Origin: Lunatimonas salinarum
Lineage (GTDB): Bacteria > Bacteroidota > Bacteroidia > Cytophagales > Cyclobacteriaceae
Length of the DNA stretch: 64,000 nt
Assembly (NCBI RefSeq): GCF_017811155.1
Contig: NZ_JACVCV010000015.1
Location: 1-64,000 of the forward strand
Direction of reading: 5' to 3'
Below the pieces are notes generated by a model that saw nothing but the letters and a program-made list of their open reading frames with translations, did no database searches and had not been told where the DNA came from. Positions 54,386 to 63,819 of the stretch are shown here, one piece after another. Position 1 is the stretch's first letter; every line of letters starts with the position of its first letter. Both the position numbers and the translations under genes were made by a program.

Positions 54386-56914
54386 ATGATCAATACCTTC
54401 GTTGGTAATTTGGGGCACCTGATGACGATAGTCGCTTTTGTGACGGCCATCATCACTGCCTTTTCCTACTTTCAATATATCAAAGCCCCGGAACTAGAAA
54501 AGGCTTCTTGGAGAACGTTTAGTAGATTCACCTTTTATGTGCATTCGATTGCCAGCGTAGGAATGGCAATAGCGTTATTTGAGATTATCTACAGTCATCG
54601 GTTTGAGTATTTTTATGCATACTCCCACTCCTCTGTAGCACTACCCGTCCATTACATGATATCGAGTTTCTGGGAAGGGCAGGAAGGGGCTTTCATACTT
54701 TGGATTTTTTGGAACGTTGTTCTAGGACTCATACTCATCCATACCAATAAATTCTGGGAGGGTCCGGTCATGTTGGTATTTGCTTTGGTTCAAGCGTTTT
54801 TGGTTTCGATGATTTTGGGGGTGGTGATTGGCGACCTGAAAATTGGTAGTTCCCCCTTTATCCTTTTACGGGATGTGTCAGACGCTCCGATTTTCCAAAT
54901 CAACCCAGACTTTATCCCAGAAGACGGTACGGGATTAAATCCCCTTCTTCAGAATATATGGATGGTAATCCACCCACCCACGCTATTTTTGGGATACGCT
55001 TCTACCCTGGTTCCCTTTGCGTACCTGATGGGAGGGTTGATCATGAAAAAATATTCCGACTGGGTCAGGCCGGCCCTCCCTTGGGCGATATTTTCTGCCA
55101 TGATATTGGGCATGGGAATCATCATGGGGGCTTACTGGGCTTATGTCACCCTTAACTTTGGCGGTTATTGGAACTGGGATCCGGTGGAAAACGCAGTATA
55201 TGTACCTTGGCTGGTGATGGTGGCAGCTATACATACCATGATCACCTATAAGAAAAGCAGTACGGCACTGAAAACTTCCATCGTCTTAGTGATCAGCTCT
55301 TTTATCTTGGTATTATACGCTACCTTCTTGGTGCGCAGTGGAGTACTGGGAGATTCCTCCGTCCACTCCTTTACCGACTTGGGGCTATCGGGGCAGTTAT
55401 TGATCTACATGCTGTTTTTTCTGTTCGTGGCAGTATTTTTTTCTGTCAAGGAATGGAAGCACATTCCGACTTCAGAAAAAGAGGCGTCCGTGTATTCCAG
55501 AGAGTTTTGGATATTTATCGGCGCCACTACGCTGGGTTTGATGGCATTTCAGGTGATCGTACCTACCTCTATTCCTGTGTATAACGCCATTGTAGAGGGG
55601 CTGGGTGGCATCTCCAATATGGCTCCGCCTGCAGACCAAGTTGGCTTTTATACCAAATTTCAGCTATGGTTTGCCGTTGCTCTGGCACTGTTAACGGGGG
55701 TTGGCCAGTATTTCTGGTGGAACAAAATGGATAAAAAGGACCTGAAGGATGCTCTGGGAACGCCCTATGTCATTTCCATGATCCTGGCGGCAGCCATTAT
55801 CACCCTTGGAAAGGTCTATGATGTCAGTTATATTGTGGTAGTATTGGCCGGAGCCTTTACCATTGTTGCAAACGGTTCCATTCTGATCAAGTTGATTAAA
55901 TCGGGCTCTCTAAAGCTTACGGGAGGATCCGTAGCCCATATAGGCTTGGGTATGGTACTGATCGGTGTCATGTTTTCTTCGGGGTATTCCGACACGATCT
56001 CCATCAACATGTCCGGCCTGACCTATAAAAAAGACTGGGAGGACGAACTCAACAAACAAAACGTGCTTCTCTGGATCAACAAGCCCCTTCAAATGAAGGA
56101 ATATGAGGTCATTTATCGGGGCCGTCATAAAAAAGTATCCGGTGTACCCGGTTATGTAAAAGCCGATCTGCTGGAGTCTACCGACGGTGTCAATCAAGCA
56201 ATAGCACTGGATGATATTCGGATCAAGGACAAACTTTACCATAGAAAAGGGGACACGGTGGACATTGTATTGGAACAAAACAGCTACTTTAAGGTAGAAT
56301 ACTATCAGAAGGACGAGCTGCAGTTTACGCTGTACCCCATGTCCCAACCCAATCCCACCATGGGCCTGATCTCATCTCCGGATTCCAAGCGGTACTTGTC
56401 GAGAGACTTGTACACTCACGTTTCGGCCATCAACGACTATGAAGAACCGGAGTGGAAAGAAGATCAGTTTGAGGGTGCTGCCCCCGGAGAGCAGTTCTTC
56501 ATAAACGATTTTGTCACGTTTTTTGAAGGTGCCGAAATTGTTAAAGAAGTCGATGGTGTGGAACTTATGGAAGGGGATATCGCAGTAAAAGCGACACTGA
56601 TTATCAACGATTACGACGTGGAAAAAAGATTGGAACCTATCTTCCTCATACGTGGAAATCAGGTAGGAAAAATATCCCACGTCGACAATGACCTCGGCAT
56701 TAAGGTGGAAATCGAAAATATTGTCCCGGAAGATAATAAGTTCATGTTCAAGTACAACACCTATCAAAAAGACTACGTGGTGATGAAGGCTTCAATTAAG
56801 CCGTTCATCAATGTACTCTGGATGGGCACCATCATCATGCTGATAGGTTTCACCGTGGCGATATATCGCCGCTACGACGAGTTTACCAAAATGAGAAATA
56901 AGGGTTTGGAATAA
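54386..56914 (+). CDS. ccmF: Cytochrome c synthetase subunit CcmF
   Basis: An 842-residue polytopic inner-membrane protein that ligates heme to apocytochrome c. Multiple TM helices run through about residue 540. The WWD heme motif is GGYWNWDPVENA near 260-272. Conserved heme-face histidines include HYMISSFWEGQEGAFILW near 87-105, IHPPTLFLGY near 193-202 and VHSFTDLGL near 325. A large periplasmic domain (about 545-810) and a last TM helix close the protein. It is last in the ccm run, with a terminator 28 bp after the stop. It is longer than E. coli CcmF (~650), mainly in the C-terminal periplasmic domain. Confidence 0.94.
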   Translation: MINTFVGNLGHLMTIVAFVTAIITAFSYFQYIKAPELEKASWRTFSRFTFYVHSIASVGMAIALFEIIYSHRFEYFYAYSHSSVALPVHYMISSFWEGQEGAFILWIFWNVVLGLILIHTNKFWEGPVMLVFALVQAFLVSMILGVVIGDLKIGSSPFILLRDVSDAPIFQINPDFIPEDGTGLNPLLQNIWMVIHPPTLFLGYASTLVPFAYLMGGLIMKKYSDWVRPALPWAIFSAMILGMGIIMGAYWAYVTLNFGGYWNWDPVENAVYVPWLVMVAAIHTMITYKKSSTALKTSIVLVISSFILVLYATFLVRSGVLGDSSVHSFTDLGLSGQLLIYMLFFLFVAVFFSVKEWKHIPTSEKEASVYSREFWIFIGATTLGLMAFQVIVPTSIPVYNAIVEGLGGISNMAPPADQVGFYTKFQLWFAVALALLTGVGQYFWWNKMDKKDLKDALGTPYVISMILAAAIITLGKVYDVSYIVVVLAGAFTIVANGSILIKLIKSGSLKLTGGSVAHIGLGMVLIGVMFSSGYSDTISINMSGLTYKKDWEDELNKQNVLLWINKPLQMKEYEVIYRGRHKKVSGVPGYVKADLLESTDGVNQAIALDDIRIKDKLYHRKGDTVDIVLEQNSYFKVEYYQKDELQFTLYPMSQPNPTMGLISSPDSKRYLSRDLYTHVSAINDYEEPEWKEDQFEGAAPGEQFFINDFVTFFEGAEIVKEVDGVELMEGDIAVKATLIINDYDVEKRLEPIFLIRGNQVGKISHVDNDLGIKVEIENIVPEDNKFMFKYNTYQKDYVVMKASIKPFINVLWMGTIIMLIGFTVAIYRRYDEFTKMRNKGLE

Positions 56915-56942
56915 ATTTTCAAGACATATTAACTATCTTCAT

Positions 56943-56976
56943 AGCCCCTGACCTAGGTCAGGGGCTTTGTTGTTGT
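56943..56976 (+). terminator. Intrinsic terminator after ccmF
   Basis: A perfect 24-bp palindrome AGCCCCTGACCT/AGGTCAGGGGCT followed by TTTGTTGTTGT. Confidence 0.75.
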
Positions 56977-56991
56977 AATTTGACTGGAACA

Positions 56992-57780
56992 ATGGAATTT
57001 AAAATCGCCATACTTGGTACCGGAAACGTTGCTTGGCACCTGGGTGGGGCCTTGGAAAACGCAGGACACATCATCACGGAGGTATATGGACGAAACCTAC
57101 AGCATGCCGAGAAAATCACCAACCGCCTATATGCCACAGAAGCCAAGTGCGATCTCGATTTCAGCGAAAGCGAAGCAGAAATTTTTATCCTAGCGGTGTC
57201 AGATCAAGCCATCGCATCCCTCGCAGATGCGGTGATTTTACCGGAAGGGAGTATTTTAGTGCACACAAGCGGTACCATGCCTTTGGAAATCCTTGGGTAC
57301 AGTTCAGCAACCTTCACCGGCATTCTATACCCCCTCCAAACCTTGAGTAAATACCATCCCCTGGATTTTTCAGAAGTGGCCCTCCTGCTGGAATCGGATG
57401 ACTCAGACACATTGAAAAAATTGCGAAAACTTGCCAACAGCCTAAAATCCCCACACTACACGGTAAAATCCAAAGACCGGCAGGCGGTACATGTGGCGGC
57501 CGTCTTCGCCAGCAACTTTACCAATCACCTGCTAGGGATTGCTGAAAGAATCATGGAACGGCATGGCCTGGATTTTGAGATGCTAAAGCCATTGATTATC
57601 GAGCAAATCAGCAAATCGCTGGAGATTGGGGCCAAAAGAGCCCAAACCGGACCTGCCGTAAGAGAGGATTTGGATACGCTCGAAAACCACCATCAATTTC
57701 TCCAGTTTGACGAAAAATTGGCAGAAATTTATCGCTCAATCTCCCAACATATACTGGACACTTGGTCTTCTGAGGGCTAG
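56992..57780 (+). CDS. Rossmann-fold DUF2520 protein
   Basis: A 262-residue two-domain protein of a widespread family related to F420-dependent NADP oxidoreductase and pyrroline-5-carboxylate reductase. The N-terminal nucleotide-binding motif is IAILGTGNVAWHLG (5-18), with ILAVSDQAI near 68. The C-terminal helical DUF2520 region includes HVAAVFASNFTNHLLG near 165-180 and the family's GPAVREDLDTLENH near 223. Its substrate is unknown; the gene often lies near cytidine deaminase or pantothenate genes. Start is ATG 56992, with an upstream TTG rejected. Confidence 0.85.
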   Translation: MEFKIAILGTGNVAWHLGGALENAGHIITEVYGRNLQHAEKITNRLYATEAKCDLDFSESEAEIFILAVSDQAIASLADAVILPEGSILVHTSGTMPLEILGYSSATFTGILYPLQTLSKYHPLDFSEVALLLESDDSDTLKKLRKLANSLKSPHYTVKSKDRQAVHVAAVFASNFTNHLLGIAERIMERHGLDFEMLKPLIIEQISKSLEIGAKRAQTGPAVREDLDTLENHHQFLQFDEKLAEIYRSISQHILDTWSSEG

Positions 57781-57850
57781 ATCCGTGGCAAGACATTTCT
57801 CCTGATGAATCAAGTAGGATATTCCCTTTGCACAACAGAAATTAAGACGT

Positions 57851-58339
57851 ATGGCCCAAAAGAAAATCAGACAAGTCAGTGAATTGCACGAATTGACGTT
57901 AGAAGAGTTGGATCTCCCACGACAATCCTTGGTTTCGGCCGCCCAAAAAGCCGTTGAAAAAGCGTACGCACCTTACTCCCAGTTCTTAGTCGGGGCTGCG
58001 GTTTTATTGGACAATGGCATCGTGATTTCAGCTAATAATCAAGAAAATGTCTCCTTTCCCGTTGGAACCTGCGCAGAACGGCTTGCACTGGGATATGCGT
58101 GTGGTCAGTATCCCGCAGCCAATCCGCTAAAAATCGCTATAGCTGCGCGCCGGATGGAAACCCCCTCTACCTATGCCGCTGTCACCCCCTGCGGCATGTG
58201 CCGCCAAACCATCAGTGAGTACGAGGTTCACTTCGGACAGGAAATGGAAATACTGATACTGACCCCCAACCAAACGGTACTGGTCAGTGATGGAGTCAAG
58301 CATTTGCTACCCTTTAAGTTTGAAGATCTAAACCGTTAA
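57851..58339 (+). CDS. cdd: Cytidine deaminase
   Basis: A 162-residue zinc enzyme converting cytidine/deoxycytidine to uridine/deoxyuridine in pyrimidine salvage. The catalytic motif CAER has Cys74 and Glu76. The second zinc motif is PCGMC with Cys114 and Cys117. APYSQFLVGAAV near 40-51 is the substrate loop. It has the short homotetramer-type length with a ~25-residue N-terminal extension. A broken hydrolase remnant starts 4 bp after its stop. Confidence 0.94.
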   Translation: MAQKKIRQVSELHELTLEELDLPRQSLVSAAQKAVEKAYAPYSQFLVGAAVLLDNGIVISANNQENVSFPVGTCAERLALGYACGQYPAANPLKIAIAARRMETPSTYAAVTPCGMCRQTISEYEVHFGQEMEILILTPNQTVLVSDGVKHLLPFKFEDLNR

Positions 58340-58343
58340 CTCT

Positions 58344-58605
58344 ATGAGCACCTACTACCAAGGGAATGTGCGCTGTCGATTTCACAAATCCTACCTGTGC
58401 TCATCAAAACCCAACAGCCGTACCCGCGAAATTTGGCTGGTTCTGCATGGCTATGGGGAACCGGGATGAATTACTTACTCCTGAAAAGAGACAGGAACAG
58501 GAAGCCCTTTGGGCACAAGTAGTGCCAAACAATCGGCTTGTAAAAACATACGATGGAGGTCATGAATTAGACGATCGGTTGCTTTGCGAAATTTTCGACA
58601 CCTAA
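58344..58605 (+). pseudogene. Alpha/beta hydrolase remnant with large internal deletion
   Basis: The ORF from ATG 58344 reads MSTYYQGNVRCRFHKSYL, then ...IWLVLHGYGEPG and a TGA at 58467. This is the N-terminus of a carboxylesterase/phospholipase-like alpha/beta hydrolase up to the HGYG oxyanion strand. In another frame, from about 58453, the C-terminal end follows: MGNRDELLTPEKRQEQEALW ... YDGGHELDD, with the catalytic Asp and His regions. Family members are ~210-220 residues. The middle, including the nucleophile GxSxG, is missing and the frame shifts at the junction near 58450-58469. Non-functional. Confidence 0.7.
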
Positions 58606-58698
58606 GGGGGCTATTGATCCGTTTGTGTTAGTTGCCTGTTCAGATTAGGAAAAAACTTATTATATTGAAAGGCTAATAAGACCTAACCGATTCGAAAC

Positions 58699-59904
58699 AT
58701 GCTTTTCAAAACACCGAATTTTCTTCTATTTGCGGCATTTCTTGCCTGCATGCTACAGGGCTGCGGAGAAGCCGAGGTAGAAGATACCAGAAAATGGTAC
58801 AAGGGGAACTTGCACACCCACTCTTACTGGAGCGACGGAGACGAGTTTCCTGAAATCATTATGGACTGGTATAAATCCCATGACTACCATTTCGTGGCCT
58901 TGACAGATCATAATATTTTCGCCGAGGGTGAAAAATGGGTGACGATCAACGAAGACAGTGTATACCAAGAAGCTTTTCAGAAATACTTGAAACTATACGG
59001 CGAAGAGTGGGTAAAATACACAGAAGACGAGGGCACCCTACAGGTACAATTAAAGACCTATGCCGAATATGCGCCGTTATTTGAAGAAGAGGAAAGGTTT
59101 TTGATGATTCCCGCACAAGAGATATCTGATGGATATAAAGGAAAACCACTGCACCTAAATGTCACCAACCTGGATAAAATATTTCTCCCAACAGGCGGCG
59201 AAAGTGTAGCCGAGGTACTCCAAAACAATATTAATGCGGTTTTAGAACGTAGACGGGAAACCGGCCAGCCTATGTTGGTACACATCAACCATCCCAACTT
59301 TCGCTGGGCCATCACGCTACAGGACATAGTCAAGCTCAAAGGCGAGCGCTTTTTTGAAGTTTACAATGGACACCCCCAGGTTCATAATATGGGAGACGGC
59401 CTGCGAATGGGCACCGAGCGAATGTGGGACTTTATCAACATTGCCTATATTCAAAAAGGACAGCCGCTACTTTTCGGCTTGGCCACAGACGACAGCCACA
59501 ATTACCACCGCTTGGGGAAGGAATTTAGCAATTCCGGACGGGGATGGGTCATGGTACTTGCTGACTCGCTAAACCCAGGGGCATTGATAGACGCACTGGA
59601 AGCTGGGGACTTCTATGCTACTTCGGGAGTGAACTTGGACAAGGTGAGCTATCGAAACAATTCCCTGTACGTAAAAGCGAGCGAAGAAGCCGGTGTAACC
59701 TACACCATTGAATTTATCGGATGTAGGGAAGGAGAACGTGAAACGGAGGTTTTGGCTACAGTAAAGGAATCGGAGGCAACATTTGACCTAACCCCTGACC
59801 TACTATTTGTCCGGGCAAAAGTCACTTCGAGCCGAAAACAACAGAACCCCGTAGAGGATATGGTATTTGAGATGGCCTGGACGCAACCGGTTAGACCATC
59901 CTAA
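58699..59904 (+). CDS. PHP-domain lipoprotein (putative metal-dependent phosphoesterase)
   Basis: A 401-residue lipoprotein with lipobox LQGC (Cys22), so anchored in the envelope. The PHP domain's metal ligands are visible: NLHTHSYWSDG with His39, His41 and Asp46, then ALTDH with Asp70 and His71, and later LVHINHPNF near 195 and ATDDSHNY near 265. A long insertion sits between the two halves (about 75-165). The last ~75 residues form a beta-rich tail. PHP proteins hydrolyse phosphate esters, but the substrate here is unknown. It is followed by an amidohydrolase gene 48 bp downstream, probably in one operon. Confidence 0.85.
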   Translation: MLFKTPNFLLFAAFLACMLQGCGEAEVEDTRKWYKGNLHTHSYWSDGDEFPEIIMDWYKSHDYHFVALTDHNIFAEGEKWVTINEDSVYQEAFQKYLKLYGEEWVKYTEDEGTLQVQLKTYAEYAPLFEEEERFLMIPAQEISDGYKGKPLHLNVTNLDKIFLPTGGESVAEVLQNNINAVLERRRETGQPMLVHINHPNFRWAITLQDIVKLKGERFFEVYNGHPQVHNMGDGLRMGTERMWDFINIAYIQKGQPLLFGLATDDSHNYHRLGKEFSNSGRGWVMVLADSLNPGALIDALEAGDFYATSGVNLDKVSYRNNSLYVKASEEAGVTYTIEFIGCREGERETEVLATVKESEATFDLTPDLLFVRAKVTSSRKQQNPVEDMVFEMAWTQPVRPS

Positions 59905-59952
59905 ATCAAGTAGCCTTATTCCACCATTTCCAAACCGAGCTTCATTCAACTC

Positions 59953-61077
59953 ATGACAAAAATCCTCCCCCTGATCCTTCTGTTCTACGGTGTATCTGCC
60001 TTAGACCAATTTTTACTGGGACAACAAATGGATTTTGAGGACTACGATCCTATTTCCACGTTGGTAGTTCCCGAAAACCCCGTATACCGGGCCAAGTTCC
60101 CCTTTGTCGACATACACAGCCATCAATCCAACGTGACCCAAGAGCGAATCAACCTCCTGCTACGGGAAATGGGAGAGTTAAACATGGCTACCATGGTCAA
60201 TCTGAGCGGGAAATCCTTTGCCCGTGGACGGAGTGAAATCGACGCACAGGAATACCTAAATTCCATGATCCGGCGCTTCAATGGTGTGGCACCCGGTAGG
60301 TTTGTCGTCTTCACCAATCTTTCATTCGAAAACTTCGGCAGTGCTGACTGGACCGCCAAAGCCGTGGCCGAGCTGGAAACTGATGTAGAAAATGGAGCCA
60401 AAGGGCTCAAAATATTTAAGAATCTAGGTCTCTCTGTAAGAGATATTGACGGAAAACGGGTGCCGGTAGACCACCCACACTTGGACCCCGTGTGGGCCAA
60501 ATGCGGCGAATTGGGCATTCCAGTACTGATTCACTCTGCAGATCCTGCCCCCTTTTGGGAGCCTATGAATGCGGAAAATGAACGGTGGCTAGAGCTAAAG
60601 ATCCATCCGGGAAGACGTAGAGGCGCCGATAATCCCGCTCCCTTTGAGCAGATCATCGCAGAACAGCACCGTGTATTCCGAAAGCATCCGACCACCACCT
60701 TCATTAATGCCCACATGGGATGGATGGCCAATGATTTGGACAAGGCCGCCAAGCACTTAGACACTTATCCGAATGTGAATTTCGGTATTGGGGCGGTAAT
60801 CGCCGAATTCGGCAGACAGCCAAGGAAGGCGCGTGAGTTTTTCATCCAATACCAAGACAGGCTATTGTTTGGAAAAGATGCCTATAACAAGGAGGAGTTT
60901 TACACTTACTTTCGCGTACTGGAAACCGAAGACGAATATTTTCCCTATTACAAAAAATACCACGCATTTTGGCGTATGTATGGCCTGGGCCTGCCGGATG
61001 AAGTCTTGAAAAAAGTATACTACAAAAATGCGCTTCGGATCATTCCTAACATGGATAAAAGCCTATTTCCGAACTAA
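59953..61077 (+). CDS. Exported amidohydrolase-family metal-dependent hydrolase
   Basis: A 374-residue TIM-barrel protein of the amidohydrolase-2 type. An N-terminal signal-like segment (MTKILPLILLFYGVSA) suggests export. The metal site starts with VDIHSH (Asp53, His55, His57). LIHSADPAPFWEP near 195, TTFINAHMGW near 250 and LLFGKDAY near 305 carry the other ligands. Family members hydrolyse or decarboxylate cyclic and aromatic acids and lactones; this substrate is unknown. It lies downstream of the PHP lipoprotein and ends before a strong terminator. Confidence 0.82.
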   Translation: MTKILPLILLFYGVSALDQFLLGQQMDFEDYDPISTLVVPENPVYRAKFPFVDIHSHQSNVTQERINLLLREMGELNMATMVNLSGKSFARGRSEIDAQEYLNSMIRRFNGVAPGRFVVFTNLSFENFGSADWTAKAVAELETDVENGAKGLKIFKNLGLSVRDIDGKRVPVDHPHLDPVWAKCGELGIPVLIHSADPAPFWEPMNAENERWLELKIHPGRRRGADNPAPFEQIIAEQHRVFRKHPTTTFINAHMGWMANDLDKAAKHLDTYPNVNFGIGAVIAEFGRQPRKAREFFIQYQDRLLFGKDAYNKEEFYTYFRVLETEDEYFPYYKKYHAFWRMYGLGLPDEVLKKVYYKNALRIIPNMDKSLFPN

Positions 61078-61109
61078 CACCAAAAAAGCAGTCCGATTGA
61101 AAAGAATTG

Positions 61110-61155
61110 CCCCACCCTATTCCGGATTTCATCCTTAGGGTGGGGTTCCTTTTTA
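61110..61155 (+). terminator. Intrinsic terminator after amidohydrolase gene
   Basis: A perfect 10-bp stem CCCCACCCTA / TAGGGTGGGG, 16-nt loop, then TTCCTTTTT. It also sits beyond the convergent gene's stop (61162). Confidence 0.75.
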
Positions 61156-61161
61156 GACAGG

Positions 61162-61740
61162 TTAAAAGTGAAAGATTTTGGTATGGCCGTTGGCATCTTT
61201 TACCTCCAAATATACCTGGTCTACCGTGGTATCTGCTAGCCGGTAATCCCTGGAAAAACCCGCATATTCCTCCACATAATCTGAATTGATTTTCCGTAGG
61301 GTACGATTATCGTAGAAAGTGACTTCCGTACCAAGCGTTTCAATGCCAATCACGGTAAGTGAAATCACGTTGGAACCTTTGGCCTTTGCGAAAGCTACCA
61401 AGGCTTTGTCAAAGGCCTTTTTTGAAGTTACAGGAAACGTCACGGCATCTTCCTTGTTGCTCACCTGTACACGGTACTCCCCTTCCGGTACTTGGGTTAA
61501 GTTAAACGGAACGGATACCGGTTCATTTGCATGAAACGACACCTTGTCGATCATTTTTCCCTTCTCATCGTAGATGGAAACGGTAATTTTTCCCACCCCC
61601 TCTTTTAAGATCAGGTTGAAGCATTGGTCTTTAAATTCCAGCACGGCTACTTCCTCCAGCTTTCTGTCTGGGAAGATCGGATCGGCAAATGAGAAAGTAG
61701 CTACTGCAAGCGCAAGAAATAAGGTCATCAGCGTTTTCAT
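61162..61740 (-). CDS. Hypothetical exported beta-sandwich protein
   Basis: A 192-residue protein with a clear signal peptide (MKTLMTLFLALAVATFSFA). The mature part is beta-rich, with an Ig-like opening (AVLEFKDQCFNLILKEGVGKITVSIYDEKGKMIDKVS) resembling the strands of T9SS-type sorting folds. A Lys/Ala-rich segment near 125-140 and a beta-rich end follow. It lacks the terminal lysine motif of a sorting domain, so it is probably periplasmic. I recognise no family. Convergent with the amidohydrolase gene. Confidence 0.6.
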   Translation of the reverse strand: MKTLMTLFLALAVATFSFADPIFPDRKLEEVAVLEFKDQCFNLILKEGVGKITVSIYDEKGKMIDKVSFHANEPVSVPFNLTQVPEGEYRVQVSNKEDAVTFPVTSKKAFDKALVAFAKAKGSNVISLTVIGIETLGTEVTFYDNRTLRKINSDYVEEYAGFSRDYRLADTTVDQVYLEVKDANGHTKIFHF

Positions 61741-62162
61741 AGTATTAGCGTTTTTTGGTTGACTTGTTTGATTTTGTTTGACTCACCCATTGCTAATGCC
61801 ATACCATGTCCCAACCTCCAATACCTGATGCGCCTGAAAATGGATTATCCCGTATAGCGGCCGTACTCCTTTACACATCGAATTGCGCCAGATCTGCTTT
61901 GACTAATTGTCACAAAACCGAACACTTGTACAAAAACTGTTTTCCAAACGATACACATTTTTCCTAAAAACCTGATTTTCTTCCCTTCAAAAAGGTTGCA
62001 CCACGTGACGAAAAAAAAATGAATTTATTTATTGTAACCAACTCGCATTCTATCGATTAAAAAATGTATTGTATTAAATCCGAACACATTACTGTATCAA
62101 TCCGACACATTTCCAGTCCGAGAAAATAATTGAAGGGATGCCGCAAGCCGACACCAAAGCAT
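61741..62162 (-). other. Intergenic stretch, nothing identified
   Basis: About 420 bp, AT-rich in its centre, between the start of the exported hypothetical gene and the ThuA-gene terminator. It must hold the promoter of the 61740 gene, but I find no exact TAnnTTTG box, no RNA gene and no repeat. Confidence 0.4.
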
Positions 62163-62216
62163 AAAAAAACCTCCGTGTTTGGTGACCGATCGAATCCGGC
62201 CAACTCACACGGAGGT
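62163..62216 (-). terminator. Intrinsic terminator after ThuA-like gene
   Basis: Minus strand: ACCTCCGTGT (10 bp) pairs with ACACGGAGGT across a 28-nt loop, followed by TTTTTT. Just past the ThuA-like stop. Confidence 0.65.
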
Positions 62217-62238
62217 AAACCACAAAGAGGCCTACTGA

Positions 62239-63009
62239 TTAAAACGGTCGTCCTAATGCCGCATACCAAATCCCTCCTAAAATATGTGTAAGGAAAGATT
62301 CATCCTGAAAGGCCTCGTCCGTATGTCCGAGCCCTGTATAAAATATCCTCCCCCCGTCAAATACGTGGTACCAAGAAATCGGATGATCCACCATTCCCAT
62401 AGACTGTCCATTTCGCTGACCTACATCATAGGATGTTTCGTCCAGCTTTACCAATACATTGACATTTTTATTGAAGTTTTTGAACGCATACCATTCATCG
62501 GTCATCAACCAGTTTTCTTGTAAATGGTAGGTAGACGGATGGTTTCTGTTTACTACTTTCAATCTAGCGGTCTGCTGATGGGGATGGTGTGCAAACTGGG
62601 CACCGATCATGTCATTATACCATTTCCAGTCATATTCCGTGTCCGTGGCACTGTGGATACCAACTACCCCTTTTCCACTTTGGACAAACTCCTGAAATGC
62701 GGCCTTCTGCGCATCATTAAAAATGGTCCCGGTCGTACTCATCAAAATGATCACATCGTATTTCTCCAGCTTCTCCTTAGTAAACTCCGCCTCATCCTCT
62801 GTGGTATACACCTGAAAGCGGTGCTTGGACGCTAATTTTTTGATGGCCATCACGCCATCCGGGATAGACTGATGACGGAATCCCTTGGTTTTGCTAAAGA
62901 CCAGTGCCCTAAATTGCCCTTGAGCCTGACTTTCATTGGTATGAAAAGCCAGTATCGACAGCATGAAGATTACAAAGGACAGCGCCTTCATTCGAAATTT
63001 TTTGTTCAT
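62239..63009 (-). CDS. ThuA-domain (glutamine-amidotransferase-like fold) exported protein
   Basis: A 256-residue protein with a signal peptide (start at ATG 63009, cleavage near SQAQG). The ThuA domain, a class-I glutamine-amidotransferase-like fold without the standard triad, shows ALVFSKTKGFRHQSIPDGV, YDVIILMSTTGTIFND, GVVGIHSATDT and a late ISWYHVFDGGRIFYTGLGHTDEAF. In Bacteroidota these proteins accompany sugar or glycoside use. It may run with the dipeptidase and SDR genes upstream on the same strand (39 bp gap). The substrate is unknown. Confidence 0.88.
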   Translation of the reverse strand: MNKKFRMKALSFVIFMLSILAFHTNESQAQGQFRALVFSKTKGFRHQSIPDGVMAIKKLASKHRFQVYTTEDEAEFTKEKLEKYDVIILMSTTGTIFNDAQKAAFQEFVQSGKGVVGIHSATDTEYDWKWYNDMIGAQFAHHPHQQTARLKVVNRNHPSTYHLQENWLMTDEWYAFKNFNKNVNVLVKLDETSYDVGQRNGQSMGMVDHPISWYHVFDGGRIFYTGLGHTDEAFQDESFLTHILGGIWYAALGRPF

Positions 63010-63048
63010 GGGTATTGTTTTTAGAAACTGAGGTCGATTATACAATTA

Positions 63049-63819
63049 TTATTCTACAATTTCGAATTTTTCTGCGGCAACTTTTCGGGTAAATGCGTCA
63101 AAATGCCACCACTCCGAGCCTATTCCGCTAAATCCAGCACCGCTCATCACTTCACGCAGTAATTCACGGTTTTGGATATGCGCCTGTGTAATCTTGCCCT
63201 CCCGAAGCATCTGATCCTCTCTGTCCGGGTACGCCGGATACCCAAAAAAATCATAATGTGTACCCAGGTCCAAAGCTTCGCCCGTTTGCTTGTTGGCAAG
63301 CGTGAGGTCTACCGCTACCCCATAGTTATGCAAACTCCCCCGCCTCGGATCCGCTACGTAGAGAGGCTTTAGGCTATCAGGTTTATCTAAATTATCCCAA
63401 AGAATCCACTGAACCGATCGTGGCCGTACGCCATCATAAACCAAAAGGGTCAATTCAGCATTTTGCTGCTGTAGTAGGTCGTAAGCAGTCTTTAGCATCT
63501 GCGCCACCTCAGGCTGCAGGTAGGCATTTTCCAAATCGCCATATACATCCATTCCGAAAAAATTATCGGTGGTGGAATATTTCAATTCTACCAAAGCCTC
63601 TGGAATGACCTCTTGAACATTGGCTAAACCCGCATCAAGGAGCCGCTGCTCCAACTCTCCCACTACTGCCACGGTAGCCGGAACATTTTGTACTCCCCGA
63701 TCCAGACTTGGCGACACCTCTTCCACCGAGGGAGACCCATTTACACTGGCTCCCCCCGGGCTGGATGGCCCACAACTTACTGCCAATAAACCGATGAACA
63801 ATAGCTTAACCTGCTTCAC
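63049..63819 (-). CDS. DdpX/VanX-like D-Ala-D-Ala dipeptidase (M15D), lipoprotein
   Basis: A 256-residue lipoprotein: lipobox LAVSC with Cys16. Catalytic residues of the M15D family are present: GSLHNYGVAVDL (SxHxxGxAxD) near 160-171 for zinc and EWWHFDAF near 235 for the Glu and last His. A DGVRPRSVQ-type Arg near 130 matches the substrate-binding segment. VanX/DdpX members cut D-Ala-D-Ala. Start is GTG 63819, overlapping the SDR stop by 4 bp, so it is translated with it. Role in cell-wall recycling is likely. Confidence 0.85.
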   Translation of the reverse strand: MKQVKLLFIGLLAVSCGPSSPGGASVNGSPSVEEVSPSLDRGVQNVPATVAVVGELEQRLLDAGLANVQEVIPEALVELKYSTTDNFFGMDVYGDLENAYLQPEVAQMLKTAYDLLQQQNAELTLLVYDGVRPRSVQWILWDNLDKPDSLKPLYVADPRRGSLHNYGVAVDLTLANKQTGEALDLGTHYDFFGYPAYPDREDQMLREGKITQAHIQNRELLREVMSGAGFSGIGSEWWHFDAFTRKVAAEKFEIVE

